64,000 nucleotides of DNA from Candidatus Avelusimicrobium gallinaceum (GCA_944324965.1 CALUYH010000007.1:1-64000), one strand, 5' to 3'. Positions 8,519 to 16,390 are shown, numbered from the stretch's first letter. The notes: generated by a model not told the origin, from the sequence alone. Translations and numbers: made by a program.

Positions 8519-10135
8519 ATGAAAACATTAAATGCTAAACCGGATTTTTTTAAACCGGATTACGGACTTGAACACGCTGGCATCAGCACTGCTAAAACCG
8601 TTTACTGGAACTATTCCACTCCGGCTTTGTACCAAGAGTCGCTTTCCCGCGGCGAGTCCAACATTGTTTATGGGGGCCCCTTGTGCGTGAGCACCGGCAA
8701 ACACACCGGCCGCAGCCCGAACGACCGCTATTTTGTGGAAACCAAAGATATTGAAGGCAAACTGTTCTACAACAAAAGCAACAAGGGCATTAAACCCGAA
8801 TACTTTGACAAAATTTTCGCCAAAGTAAAAGAATATGTAAAAGACAAAGACCTCTTTGTGCGCGATGCGTACGTGGGCTCCAGCGAGGCTTCCCGCCTCA
8901 AAGTGCGCGCCATTACCGAATGCGCCTGGACGAACCTGTTTGTCAAAAATATGTTCATTGAACCCAAACCGGAAGAACTCAAATCGTTCGTGCCGGAATT
9001 TACGTTAATCTGCCTGCCCAAAATGAAAGTGGACCCCGCCACCGACGGCACGTTAAGCGAAACCGCTATTTTGATTAACTTTGAGAAAAAGATGATTCTC
9101 GTCATCGGTTCCGAATACGGCGGCGAAAACAAAAAAGCCCTGTTTACGGTGATGAACTTCCTCTTGCCGCAGAAAGGCATTATGACCATGCACTGCTCCG
9201 CCAACGTGGGCGACAAGCAGGACAGCGCCATCTTCTTCGGTTTGTCCGGCACCGGCAAAACCACCCTGTCTGCCGACATTACCCGCGGCCTCATCGGCGA
9301 CGATGAACACGGCTGGGACGAAGACGGCGTGTTTAACTTTGAAGGCGGCTGCTATGCCAAGGTCATTAAACTGAGCCAGGAAGCCGAACCCCAAATCTAT
9401 TCCACCACGCACCGCTTTGGCACCGTGTTGGAAAACGTGGTGTTTGACCCCGAAACCGGCAAACTGGACTTGGACGACGACACCCTGACCGAAAACACCC
9501 GCGCCTGCTACCCGCTGAACTTTATTGAAAACGCGGTAGAATCCAAACGCGCTACGCACCCCAAGAACATCATCTTCTTGACTTGCGACGCTTTCGGCGT
9601 GATGCCGCCTATCTCTAAACTGACACCCGACCAGGCTTTGTATCACTTCATCAGCGGCTACACCGCCAAAGTGGCCGGTACGGAAAAAGGCGTAAAAGAA
9701 CCCACCAGCACGTTCTCTACCTGCTTCGGCGGGCCGTTTATGCCCTTGCACCCGTCCGTGTATGCCGAACTGTTGAAAAAGAAAATCAAAGAACACAACG
9801 TGGATTGCTGGTTGGTCAACACCGGCTGGATCGGCGGCCCCTACGGCGTCGGTCACCGCATCAGCATCAAGTACACCCGCGCCTTGTTAAACGCCGCCTT
9901 GGACGGCAAACTGGCCAAAGTGCACTTTATTACGGACCCGGTTTTCGGCTTCCAGATTCCGACGGAATGCGAAGGCGTGCCTTCCGAAATTTTGAACCCG
10001 ATGAACGCTTGGGAAAACAAGGAAGAATATATGGTAAAATATGAGTCCTTGGCCAAGTCGTTTATTGAAAACTTCAAAAAGTACGAAGACGGCTGCTCCA
10101 AGGAAGTACTGGCCGCCGCGCCGAAAGTGAAATAG
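8519..10135 (+). CDS. pckA: Phosphoenolpyruvate carboxykinase (ATP)
   Basis: This 538-residue cytoplasmic enzyme interconverts oxaloacetate plus ATP with PEP, CO2 and ADP. The kinase P-loop GLSGTGKTT is at 241-249, followed by the metal-binding GDDEHGWD motif (about 260-267). The N-terminal GKHTGRSPNDR stretch (60-70) is the substrate-binding region of the ATP-dependent family. Length and motifs are those of the bacterial ATP form, not the GTP form. In anaerobes it can run toward oxaloacetate with net ATP gain. It lies one base after the aminotransferase, with RBS GAGGGA inside that gene's end, and shares its promoter. Confidence 0.97.
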   Translation: MKTLNAKPDFFKPDYGLEHAGISTAKTVYWNYSTPALYQESLSRGESNIVYGGPLCVSTGKHTGRSPNDRYFVETKDIEGKLFYNKSNKGIKPEYFDKIFAKVKEYVKDKDLFVRDAYVGSSEASRLKVRAITECAWTNLFVKNMFIEPKPEELKSFVPEFTLICLPKMKVDPATDGTLSETAILINFEKKMILVIGSEYGGENKKALFTVMNFLLPQKGIMTMHCSANVGDKQDSAIFFGLSGTGKTTLSADITRGLIGDDEHGWDEDGVFNFEGGCYAKVIKLSQEAEPQIYSTTHRFGTVLENVVFDPETGKLDLDDDTLTENTRACYPLNFIENAVESKRATHPKNIIFLTCDAFGVMPPISKLTPDQALYHFISGYTAKVAGTEKGVKEPTSTFSTCFGGPFMPLHPSVYAELLKKKIKEHNVDCWLVNTGWIGGPYGVGHRISIKYTRALLNAALDGKLAKVHFITDPVFGFQIPTECEGVPSEILNPMNAWENKEEYMVKYESLAKSFIENFKKYEDGCSKEVLAAAPKVK

Positions 10136-10200
10136 GCCCGGCCGGAGCAAAATTTAACGGAGCCTCCTTGCAAGGCCACCCCTTACAACCGGGCTCCAAA
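10136..10200 (+). other. Intergenic segment after pckA with inverted repeats
   Basis: GGAGCC (10159-10164) can pair with GGCTCC (10192-10197), enclosing the palindrome CCTTGCAAGG (10166-10175). There is no T tract, so I do not call a terminator. It may be an attenuating or stabilising structure at the pckA 3' end. Confidence 0.3.
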
Positions 10201-10206
10201 TATAAT
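10201..10206 (+). promoter_or_regulatory. -10 box of the SWIB gene
   Basis: A perfect TATAAT lies 52 bases before the ATG at 10259. The leader contains an AGGAGA ribosome-binding site. A -35 box is not convincing. Confidence 0.5.
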
Positions 10207-10258
10207 AGAATCTAAGAAACGATATTTTTCGTATCAGTACAACAGGAGAATTAGCAAT

Positions 10259-10516
10259 ATGGCAAAAGCAAATGCAAAATTTATGGCCCCTTTAACCCCC
10301 AGCGCCGAATTGGCGGTAATCGTTGGTTCCGCTGCGCTGCCGCGCACCGAAGTCGTTAAAAAGATGTGGGACTACATCAAGAAAAACGGCTTGCAGGACG
10401 CCAAAAACAAACGCATGATCAATGCTGATGACAAATTGGCCGCCATTTTTGAAGGCAAAAAACAAATCAGCATGTTTGATATGAGCAAATACCTTTCCAA
10501 ACACCTTTCCAAATAG
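10259..10516 (+). CDS. SWIB/MDM2-domain protein
   Basis: This 85-residue protein consists almost wholly of a SWIB domain: FMAPLTPSAELAVIVGS, then LPRTEVVKKMWDYIKKNGLQD and the AIFEGKKQISMFDMSKYLSKHL end. In eukaryotes the domain occurs in chromatin remodelling complexes; free-standing bacterial versions occur in several phyla, including chlamydiae, and are thought to be DNA-associated, though their role is not settled. The basic N-terminus is compatible with nucleic-acid contact. It has its own promoter and terminator. Confidence 0.93.
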   Translation: MAKANAKFMAPLTPSAELAVIVGSAALPRTEVVKKMWDYIKKNGLQDAKNKRMINADDKLAAIFEGKKQISMFDMSKYLSKHLSK

Positions 10517-10535
10517 TGTGTGTTGAAGGCTTTGT

Positions 10536-10566
10536 AAAACCCCGCTCACGCCGAGCGGGGTTTTTT
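10536..10566 (+). terminator. Rho-independent terminator after the SWIB gene
   Basis: CCCCGCTC pairs with GAGCGGGG around ACGCC, followed by six T. The sequence is closely repeated after the next gene at 11134-11158. Confidence 0.9.
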
Positions 10567-10576
10567 GTTGCGGAAA

Positions 10577-10605
10577 TTGCTTTTTGGGGCATTAATTCAT
10601 ACACT
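10577..10605 (+). promoter_or_regulatory. Possible promoter of the pseudopilin gene
   Basis: TTGCTT (10577-10582) and TACACT (10600-10605) are 17 bases apart. The leader carries AGGAG (10628-10632) before the ATG at 10637. Confidence 0.4.
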
Positions 10606-10636
10606 ATAAGAAATTGCACGAAAAACAGGAGTCTGT

Positions 10637-11125
10637 ATGAAACGAGGTTTTACCCTGATAGAATTGCTGGTGGTGGTGTTGATTATCGGTATTTTGTCTG
10701 CCATTGCGTTGCCGCAGTATCAAATGGCGGTGTTAAAAGCCCGCTTTGCCGGGGTGCAGACGGTGGCGGAAACCCTGAAAAAAGCGGAAGAAGCCTATTA
10801 TATGGCTAATGGCTATTATGAAGCAAACACAGATAAGCTGGATATTGATTTTAAAGGTGCGTGTACGGGGACCGATGTGTTAAAATGCGAAAAATACTTC
10901 CGGGTGGATATTATCAATGGGGCCGGGGTAGTAACGGATCCTACGAAGCTGCTGATTACGGTGTCGTATTATCATGACGGTTATACGGGGGACTCTACCA
11001 GTGGCACAAACGATTTTTCCTACCAAATTTGGCTGGATAATTCGGCTAATCCCGGGATCCGCAGGTGCAGGGGTGCTTCGGATTTAGGCAAAAAGTTCTG
11101 CAAAAACCTCAATGCCTCCCTTTAA
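10637..11125 (+). CDS. Type IV pilin-like protein (pseudopilin)
   Basis: This 162-residue protein has the short basic leader MKRG, then FTLIELLVVVLIIGILSAIALP, which is the class III prepilin cleavage site (after Gly4) and hydrophobic helix, with the conserved Glu at +5. A PilD-type peptidase would cleave and N-methylate Phe5. The C-terminal domain has four cysteines (CTGTDVLKC and a CRGASDLGKKFC pair), which could make two disulfides. Elusimicrobium genomes are known for many stand-alone genes with this N-terminus; the role of most is unknown. It is monocistronic and lies between two nearly identical terminators. No pilus assembly gene of the type IV or type II system is near it. Confidence 0.93.
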   Translation: MKRGFTLIELLVVVLIIGILSAIALPQYQMAVLKARFAGVQTVAETLKKAEEAYYMANGYYEANTDKLDIDFKGACTGTDVLKCEKYFRVDIINGAGVVTDPTKLLITVSYYHDGYTGDSTSGTNDFSYQIWLDNSANPGIRRCRGASDLGKKFCKNLNASL

Positions 11126-11133
11126 ACCAAAGC

Positions 11134-11158
11134 CCCGCTCCCGCCGAGCGGGATTTTT
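11134..11158 (+). terminator. Rho-independent terminator after the pseudopilin gene
   Basis: CCCGCTC pairs with GAGCGGG around CCGCC, followed by A and five T. It is nearly the same as the terminator at 10536-10566. Confidence 0.88.
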
Positions 11159-11199
11159 GTTTGCCCAAACTGCTTTTACCGCAACCCCGCACAAACTGC

Positions 11200-11205
11200 T
11201 AAAAT
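11200..11205 (+). promoter_or_regulatory. -10 box abutting the carbonic anhydrase start (leaderless)
   Basis: TAAAAT is followed by six bases and the ATG at 11212. TTTACC (11175-11180) could be a -35 at 19 bases. There is no Shine-Dalgarno sequence before the ATG. Confidence 0.5.
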
Positions 11206-11211
11206 ACAAGT

Positions 11212-11826
11212 ATGACAGAAACAACCTATCCCAATGACGGTTTGCGCCAGCTGGTGGAAGGGTACCGGCATTTTTTTAAGGGTAATCCGCCGCGCAAAGG
11301 CTTTTGCGCCTTGCATGCGGAGCAAATCGCTCATACGCAAAACCCGCATTCTATGGTCATCAGTTGTTTTGACAGCCGCGTCTGCCCGGAGGCGATTTTT
11401 GCCACCAACGACGGGCATATTTGCGTGCACCGCAATATGCTCAACCAGGTGGACCCGAAAGACGCTTCTATGATGGCGTCCCTGCGCTTTGCGGTGGACA
11501 GCCTGCACGTGCAAAACATCGTGGTGCTGGGGCACAGCAACTGCAACGCCGTGGCCAAACTGAAAGATTTGGCCCCGCTGCCGCAGGAAATTTCCGCCTG
11601 GCTGGGCGGCTGCGGCGCCACCTACCGCGGCGAAAGTTACGAAGACGCCGTCAAAAACAACGTGTTGGACCAGTTGGATCGTTTGCACCGCTTGGATTTT
11701 GTGGCGCGGGCCGTGCAGGAAAAACGCCTGCATGTGGAGGGAATGTTGTTCCATATTCAATCGGGCCGGTTGGAGCGGTACGACGCTGCCCAAAACCGGT
11801 GGGAGTTTATTAAAACGGAGGAGTAA
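11212..11826 (+). CDS. Beta-class carbonic anhydrase
   Basis: This 204-residue enzyme interconverts CO2 and bicarbonate. Zinc ligands are visible as Cys52 (ISCFDSR), His108 and Cys111 (LGHSNCNAV), with the catalytic Asp54-Arg56 dyad, the standard beta-class arrangement. It would supply bicarbonate or CO2 to carboxylating enzymes such as PEP carboxykinase about 1 kb upstream. Its stop overlaps the ATG of the next gene (TAATG), so it is translationally coupled to a sugar permease, which is an unusual partner. The start follows a -10 box by six bases with no RBS. Confidence 0.95.
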   Translation: MTETTYPNDGLRQLVEGYRHFFKGNPPRKGFCALHAEQIAHTQNPHSMVISCFDSRVCPEAIFATNDGHICVHRNMLNQVDPKDASMMASLRFAVDSLHVQNIVVLGHSNCNAVAKLKDLAPLPQEISAWLGGCGATYRGESYEDAVKNNVLDQLDRLHRLDFVARAVQEKRLHVEGMLFHIQSGRLERYDAAQNRWEFIKTEE

Positions 11827-13238
11827 TGCCGGCTGATTTAAAAGCGATGTATGAAGGTATTTTGGCGGCTTGCGGCGGGGCGGATAACATCACCTCGCTG
11901 GGCTGCTGTATGACGCGCCTGCGCTTTACGGTAAAGAACGAGGCGCTGGTATCCCCGGACGCGTTGCGCCGGGTGAAAGACGTGGCGGGGTATTTTTATT
12001 CCGGCTCGCAGCATCAGCTGATTGTGGGGCCTTCCACGGCGGGCAAGCTGGCGGCGTATTTTAACGAACGCCACGCGTTTGCCCCGCTGAATGTGTCGGG
12101 CTCGTATGTGCCGCCTGCACCGGCGCCGGCGGCCGAAACGCCGGCCGTGGGCGAAGTGAAAGCCAACAAAACGGCCGTACGCAAAAAGTATTCCAGCCGC
12201 ATCAGCCGCGCCTGCGCGGTGATTGGCAACATTTTCCTGCCGCTGATTCCGGCGTATATCGGCTGCGGCCTCATCTTGGGGATTACGAACATCCTTTCCA
12301 AAACGCTCTTGGCCAACGACCCGAACCTGACGGCGCTTTTGGGTGTATTTGGTAACGGGATTTTCTTTTATTTAAACGCCATTGTGGGCTACAACGCCAA
12401 CAAGGAGTTCGGCGGTACGCCGGCGTTGGGCGTGGCGTTTGCCGGGATTTTAAATATGCCGGCTTTGGCGAACGTAACGCTGTTCGGCCATGCGCTGGTG
12501 CCGGGCAAAGGCGGCGTGATTGCCGTACTGCTGGTGTGCTGGGCCGGCAGCTGGCTGGAAAAACAGCTGCGCGCCCGTGTGAAAGGCAGTGCGGAAATGT
12601 TTGTAACGCCTACGCTTACGGTGCTGGTGGTGGGGATTGTGTCCCTGGCGGTCATCCAGCCGGTAGCGGGGTGGCTGTCCGACCAGTTGGCCGTGCAGAC
12701 GCAAAACGCGCTGAAGCATGGCGGCATCCTGGCCGGGGCGGTGTTGGGCGGAACCTTCTTGCCGCTTGTGATGATGGGCATTCACCAAAGCCTGGTACCG
12801 ATTCACCAGCAACTGGTGAATGCGTTGGGCTCCAACCCGTTGTTCCCCATTTTGTGTATGGCGGGGGCCGGGCAGGTGGGCGCCAGTATAGCGGTGCTGT
12901 TAAAAACCAAAAACACCCAATTAAAAACGATTGTCAAAAACGCACTGCCCGTGGGCATTTTGGGCATTGGCGAACCGCTGATTTACGGCGTTACGCTGCC
13001 GCTTTTTAAACCGTTTATCGGCGCGTGTTTGGGTGCGGCGTGCGGCGGCGCGGTGATTGCGGCGTTCCACGTTACTTCCGCCATTCCGTTTGGCGTGTCG
13101 GGCGTGGTGCTGTTTTTGGCGCTTTCCAATTTGCACAGTGTGATTTTTTACGGGGTTGGCTTTCTGGTGGCGTTGGTGGCCGGATTTGCCATCACCTGGA
13201 AAATGGGTTTTGACGACCCGCCCAACGAAGCAGCTTAA
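11826..13238 (+). CDS. PTS EIIBC permease, glucose superfamily (sucrose/MurNAc/trehalose type)
   Basis: The 470-residue protein couples uptake and phosphorylation of a sugar. The EIIB domain is residues 1-85, with the phosphocysteine expected at Cys28 in NITSLGCCMTRLRF (the preceding residue is also Cys). An Ala/Pro linker (about 95-120) leads to the EIIC membrane domain (about 130-460), which holds the GEPLIYG motif of the glucose superfamily. There is no EIIA domain, as in MurP-type N-acetylmuramic acid permeases, so a separate EIIA must serve it. The substrate cannot be fixed by reading; MurNAc, sucrose or a trehalose-like sugar are possible. It overlaps the carbonic anhydrase by one base and ends at a strong terminator. 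Confidence 0.9.
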   Translation: MPADLKAMYEGILAACGGADNITSLGCCMTRLRFTVKNEALVSPDALRRVKDVAGYFYSGSQHQLIVGPSTAGKLAAYFNERHAFAPLNVSGSYVPPAPAPAAETPAVGEVKANKTAVRKKYSSRISRACAVIGNIFLPLIPAYIGCGLILGITNILSKTLLANDPNLTALLGVFGNGIFFYLNAIVGYNANKEFGGTPALGVAFAGILNMPALANVTLFGHALVPGKGGVIAVLLVCWAGSWLEKQLRARVKGSAEMFVTPTLTVLVVGIVSLAVIQPVAGWLSDQLAVQTQNALKHGGILAGAVLGGTFLPLVMMGIHQSLVPIHQQLVNALGSNPLFPILCMAGAGQVGASIAVLLKTKNTQLKTIVKNALPVGILGIGEPLIYGVTLPLFKPFIGACLGAACGGAVIAAFHVTSAIPFGVSGVVLFLALSNLHSVIFYGVGFLVALVAGFAITWKMGFDDPPNEAA

Positions 13239-13241
13239 TTT

Positions 13242-13272
13242 AAAAACCCCGCGCAAAAACGCGGGGTTTTTT
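13242..13272. terminator. Bidirectional terminator between convergent genes
   Basis: CCCCGCG pairs with CGCGGGG around CAAAAA. It is flanked by A5 on the left and T6 on the right, so it can serve both the EIIBC gene and the convergent radical SAM gene. Confidence 0.92.
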
Positions 13273-13285
13273 GTGGGCTAAAACG

Positions 13286-14110
13286 TCAGCCGCCGGAGTA
13301 AGAACGGGAAGAGCCAAAGTAAATTTCGGCCCGGATGTTTTCCTGCCGGCAGTAGTTTTGTATTTCTTCGCCTAATTTTTGCCAATAATCGGTCGGCTCC
13401 TCCTGCACGTAAATTTCGCTGTAAAGCGGCACGAGCTGCGGGTAGTGTTTTTCCACAAAGGTAAGAACTTTGCGTTGGTAGGCCGGGCGCATATTTAAAC
13501 TGTCAAAGCCGTAACGGTCCGTGTAGGGGCGGGTGAGCTCAATCAGGGCTTTCCAATCGCTGATTCCGGGGAACAGCGGCGCACCCATTACGGCGGTTTT
13601 GATGCCGGCCTCGTGCAGGGTTTTTAAAGCGTTTGTTTTGTCCGCGGTGCTGCCGGCGCCGGGTTCGGCCAGCTGGCGGAAAGACTCGTCGGCCGACGAG
13701 TACGAAAAAGCCACCTCGCACGAGGGAAATTGTTTGAGCAAATCCAAGTCGCGCAGGATGAGGGGGGATTTGGTCAAAATATACACTTGCGCCTGGCAGA
13801 ACAGCAACTGCTTGAGCAGGCGGCGGGTCAGCTCGTATTGTTTTTCGTAAGGGTTGTACGGGTCCGTGACGGAGCTGAGCATCACGCGCGTGCGGAACAA
13901 TTTGGCGGGGCGGAGGGGAACTTCGCAGGTTTTAACGTCCAAGAAATCGCCCCATTCTTCCGGGTGGCCGGTAAATTTGCGCATATATTCGGCGTAGCAA
14001 TACACACACTTGTGCGGGCAGCCGATATACGGGTTTATCACGTAATCAAACCCCGGAATTTTGGATTTGGACAGGTAGGTTTTGACGGGTGCAGTAGCAA
14101 TGTTGATCAT
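13286..14110 (-). CDS. SplB-like radical SAM protein
   Basis: The protein has 274 residues. The radical SAM motif is C31-x3-C35-x2-C38 (GCPHKCVYCYA), preceded by the typical NPYIG stretch. The rest of the sequence (SSVTDPYNPYEKQY and LTKSPLILRD) fits the COG1533 group of spore photoproduct lyase homologues. Members carry a 4Fe-4S cluster and cleave S-adenosylmethionine, but most of the group have no proven substrate and are not spore-related, so DNA repair is only a possibility. The start is supported by GGGAGA a few bases upstream. It shares a short divergent promoter region with the Sel1 gene. Confidence 0.9.
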   Translation of the reverse strand: MINIATAPVKTYLSKSKIPGFDYVINPYIGCPHKCVYCYAEYMRKFTGHPEEWGDFLDVKTCEVPLRPAKLFRTRVMLSSVTDPYNPYEKQYELTRRLLKQLLFCQAQVYILTKSPLILRDLDLLKQFPSCEVAFSYSSADESFRQLAEPGAGSTADKTNALKTLHEAGIKTAVMGAPLFPGISDWKALIELTRPYTDRYGFDSLNMRPAYQRKVLTFVEKHYPQLVPLYSEIYVQEEPTDYWQKLGEEIQNYCRQENIRAEIYFGSSRSYSGG

Positions 14111-14146
14111 AACGGTGTCTCCCTAGCGAAATCTATTTATATAGTG

Positions 14147-14152
14147 TACAAT
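14147..14152 (+). promoter_or_regulatory. Possible -10 box of the Sel1-repeat gene
   Basis: TACAAT lies 20 bases before the ATG at 14173. The divergent minus-strand gene probably starts from the overlapping TATATAAAT stretch (14131-14146 on the minus strand). -35 boxes are not clear for either. Confidence 0.35.
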
Positions 14153-14172
14153 ATCTAAAAAAGGGGGACAAA

Positions 14173-14598
14173 ATGCTTTCGTCGGCGGGTACTTCGTGGT
14201 GGGAACGGGTGAAACGTTTTTTTGATATGTCGGCCCGCCGCCGCGCCTTGTACCAAAAGTGGGACGAACAAGCCTCCAACGGCGATCAGGACGCCCGCTA
14301 CAAACTGCTGATGCTTTACTACGACGAAGGCCCCGAATACTATCCCCTGGCTTTTAAGTGGACGGTGGCCGTGGCCAACCAGGGCGAAGATTGCGGCGTA
14401 ATGCTGCAAGCGGCCGAAATGTATGCCGCAGGGCACGGCGTGCCGCAAAATGACGAAAAAGCCCTCCTGTGGTTTGAAAGAGCCCTTTCGCTGCATATTA
14501 TGATGGGGAAGGATTCTCCCTTCTCCGTAGACGCCGCCAACTACATCCAGGAACAAATCCAAACTCTCCGCCGGAAATTGGGCAAAGAGAATCTGTAA
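14173..14598 (+). CDS. Small Sel1-like repeat protein
   Basis: This 141-residue protein has no signal peptide and is predicted cytoplasmic. AAEMYAAGHGVPQNDEKALLWFERAL (about residues 77-102) is a textbook Sel1/TPR-like repeat, and WDEQASNGDQDARYKLLMLYYDEG (about 35-58) is a weaker one. Such repeats form helical hairpins that bind partner proteins. No catalytic function can be assigned. RBS AAGGGGGA is well placed. It stands alone between the radical SAM and pirin-like genes. Confidence 0.82.
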   Translation: MLSSAGTSWWERVKRFFDMSARRRALYQKWDEQASNGDQDARYKLLMLYYDEGPEYYPLAFKWTVAVANQGEDCGVMLQAAEMYAAGHGVPQNDEKALLWFERALSLHIMMGKDSPFSVDAANYIQEQIQTLRRKLGKENL

Positions 14599-14677
14599 CT
14601 TCCCTTCCTCCGCGGCAGACTTCCTTTCCGCCGGCAACTAATCTAATTCTCCCCGTGCACGCGGGCTTTGGTTCGTG

Positions 14678-14683
14678 TACAAT
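14678..14683 (+). promoter_or_regulatory. Possible -10 box of the pirin-like gene
   Basis: TACAAT lies about 73 bases before the ATG at 14757. The leader contains GGAAT-tgccttg-ATTCC, a small hairpin (about 14720-14736), just before the ribosome-binding site CAGGAG. No good -35 is seen. Confidence 0.35.
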
Positions 14684-14756
14684 AAAAATAGCGCATTCTC
14701 TTGCGGAAAACGTGCTCCTTGGAATTGCCTTGATTCCGCCTGCACAGGAGTCATTT

Positions 14757-15539
14757 ATGGAAGAAAAGAAAGAAAGCCGTTCCGTGTGGTGGGAGGTTTC
14801 CTCCGCCGGGCCGTGCATGCTGATGAAGCGGCTGATTAACCGCCACAACAATGCCGCGTTTGACCCGTTTTCTTTATTGGCGGTTTGCTATTGCAGCCCG
14901 GAATTTGACCGGGCCGACATCATCCCTCCGCCCCCTCAAGATAACCGCGAAACGTTAAATTATTTGGTCACGGGCCTGGTGGACCCGCCGGACTTGGAGG
15001 ACGAACAACTCTCGCGCCCCGGCGCCTCGCGCTGGGTGACGGTAGTCGGAGGGTTGCAGCAGCTCTCGCCCACCGAAAGCGTGTACGTGCTGAATATGGA
15101 GCTGTGGATGCGCGTCATCCCCGGTACGGACGGCGGCGGCAAACGCTGGGAATTTGAAAGCGAAGACGTCCCGCTGGTGCGTACTTCCGGCGCCGAAGTG
15201 CGCGTGCTGTGCGGCCAATACCAACATCGCGAGGGCGCTATTTCGCAGCACCCGCTGGCCACCACTCTTTTTGACGTGACGCTTTTGCCCGGCGGGTCTT
15301 TTGAATATACGCTGCCCAAGGCCAACACGTCGTTTGTGTATGTGTTTGGAGGGAAAGTGTACTTCGGGCAGGACGAAGAAGTTTCCTGCGGGAAAGACTC
15401 GCTGGTGCGTTTGTGCGACGGGAAACTGGTGGCTTCTTCCCGCGCGTCCGGCGGGCGGTTTTTGCTGTTTAGCGCGCGCCCGGTCGTGCGCAAAGCGCCG
15501 CTTGTCTGCCCGTCCGGCCGCGAAGTGTGCCCCGCCTAG
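14757..15539 (+). CDS. Pirin-like bicupin protein lacking the metal-binding histidines
   Basis: The protein has 260 residues. The second half follows the pirin C-terminal pattern well: VRVLCGQY, then LFDVTLLPGGSFEYTLP, FVYVFGGKVYFG and a GGRFLLFSARPV end. The first half aligns in outline (RETLNYLVTG, then LNMELWMRVI) but the iron-binding HPHRGFETV motif is replaced by PPPPQDNRETL and the later HxE pair is replaced too. Pirins use these ligands for quercetinase or redox-sensing roles, so this copy is probably not an iron enzyme and may be a binding or regulatory protein. The ATG at 14757 was chosen for its RBS; the frame is open to 14655 but without a good start. Confidence 0.75.
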   Translation: MEEKKESRSVWWEVSSAGPCMLMKRLINRHNNAAFDPFSLLAVCYCSPEFDRADIIPPPPQDNRETLNYLVTGLVDPPDLEDEQLSRPGASRWVTVVGGLQQLSPTESVYVLNMELWMRVIPGTDGGGKRWEFESEDVPLVRTSGAEVRVLCGQYQHREGAISQHPLATTLFDVTLLPGGSFEYTLPKANTSFVYVFGGKVYFGQDEEVSCGKDSLVRLCDGKLVASSRASGGRFLLFSARPVVRKAPLVCPSGREVCPA

Positions 15540-15601
15540 CCAGGCTTGATTTTTGCGGGAAAGACAGTTAAATTAACCATATATTGCCAACGGGAGAGTG
15601 T

Positions 15602-16351
15602 ATGCGAAAAGGAACCGTGCTGTTGCTGCTGCTTTTGGCGGTATCGCCCTTGCAGGCGCAAATCCAGCGGACGTATCATTATGGCGTTGTGCCGACGGAA
15701 AACATCACCACGTTTGAAGTAAACCCCTCTACTACCGTGGTGGATGACAGCGGGGGCATTTCTTCCACCCAGCTGACGCTGAAAACGTACCGCGTCATTA
15801 ACGAACGTTTCAACTGGGGGGTGGAAGTGCCGCTGGTGCGTTCCGAGTCACCGGACAAATCGGTCAACGGGCTGGGGGATGTGTTGGCGAGCCTGACCTG
15901 GACGCTGCCCGCCGAAAATTTGTTCGGTTTCGGTGCCAAAATGGAGTTTTTCCTGCCTACGGCTACCGATAAACTGCTGGGCACGGGCCAGCTGCAGGCC
16001 AGTCCTTCCGCCTTTGTGTTATTAGCCTTGCCGGACGGCTTTTACGGAGCGGTGGGGTACAAGCATTATGTGTCCGTCGCGGGGGACCACGCCCGGGCCG
16101 ACATCAATATGGGGCGCATTCGCGTGAACATCGGTTATACGTCGCCCAATCAGTGGTGGGTGCTTACCAACCTGTACTACTATATGGACTACGAGCACAG
16201 CGGTATGGCGGAGTTTATCCCGGAGTTGGAAGTCGGAACGCTGGTGAACGACGGAACGGCGTTTTACGCCAACGCCAGTACCCACGCCGCCGGTAACTGG
16301 AAAACCAAAGATTGGAGTTTTGGCGTCGGGTTTAAATTACTGTATCTGTAA
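15602..16351 (+). CDS. Outer-membrane beta-barrel protein
   Basis: The protein has 249 residues with a signal peptide (about 1-20, cleavage after LQAQ or nearby). The mature part alternates polar and aromatic residues in about ten to twelve amphipathic strands, with internal GLGDVLASLTW and a terminal GVGFKLLYL strand, as expected for an outer-membrane barrel. The GLGD turn recalls the PF13557-type barrels (putative MetA-pathway family), whose members are often of unknown transport specificity. RBS GGGAGA precedes the ATG at 15602; the six-codon upstream extension from TTG is not needed. It is monocistronic with a strong terminator. Confidence 0.8.
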   Translation: MRKGTVLLLLLLAVSPLQAQIQRTYHYGVVPTENITTFEVNPSTTVVDDSGGISSTQLTLKTYRVINERFNWGVEVPLVRSESPDKSVNGLGDVLASLTWTLPAENLFGFGAKMEFFLPTATDKLLGTGQLQASPSAFVLLALPDGFYGAVGYKHYVSVAGDHARADINMGRIRVNIGYTSPNQWWVLTNLYYYMDYEHSGMAEFIPELEVGTLVNDGTAFYANASTHAAGNWKTKDWSFGVGFKLLYL

Positions 16352-16355
16352 ACAT

Positions 16356-16387
16356 AAAAAATCCCCGGTTGATCACCGGGGATTTTT
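16356..16387. terminator. Bidirectional terminator between barrel gene and tRNA-Arg
   Basis: ATCCCCGGT pairs with ACCGGGGAT around TGATC, with A-rich and T-rich flanks. It can end both the barrel gene on the plus strand and tRNA-Arg on the minus strand. Confidence 0.92.
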
Positions 16388-16390
16388 AAA

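Noticed and set aside
9053-9856. Open frame of 267 codons on the minus strand within pckA
   Set aside because: The sense frame is an intact PEP carboxykinase; the antisense frame has no independent support.
10637-11125. Pseudopilin as part of a type II secretion operon
   Set aside because: No gsp or pil assembly gene is adjacent; the gene is bracketed by terminators.
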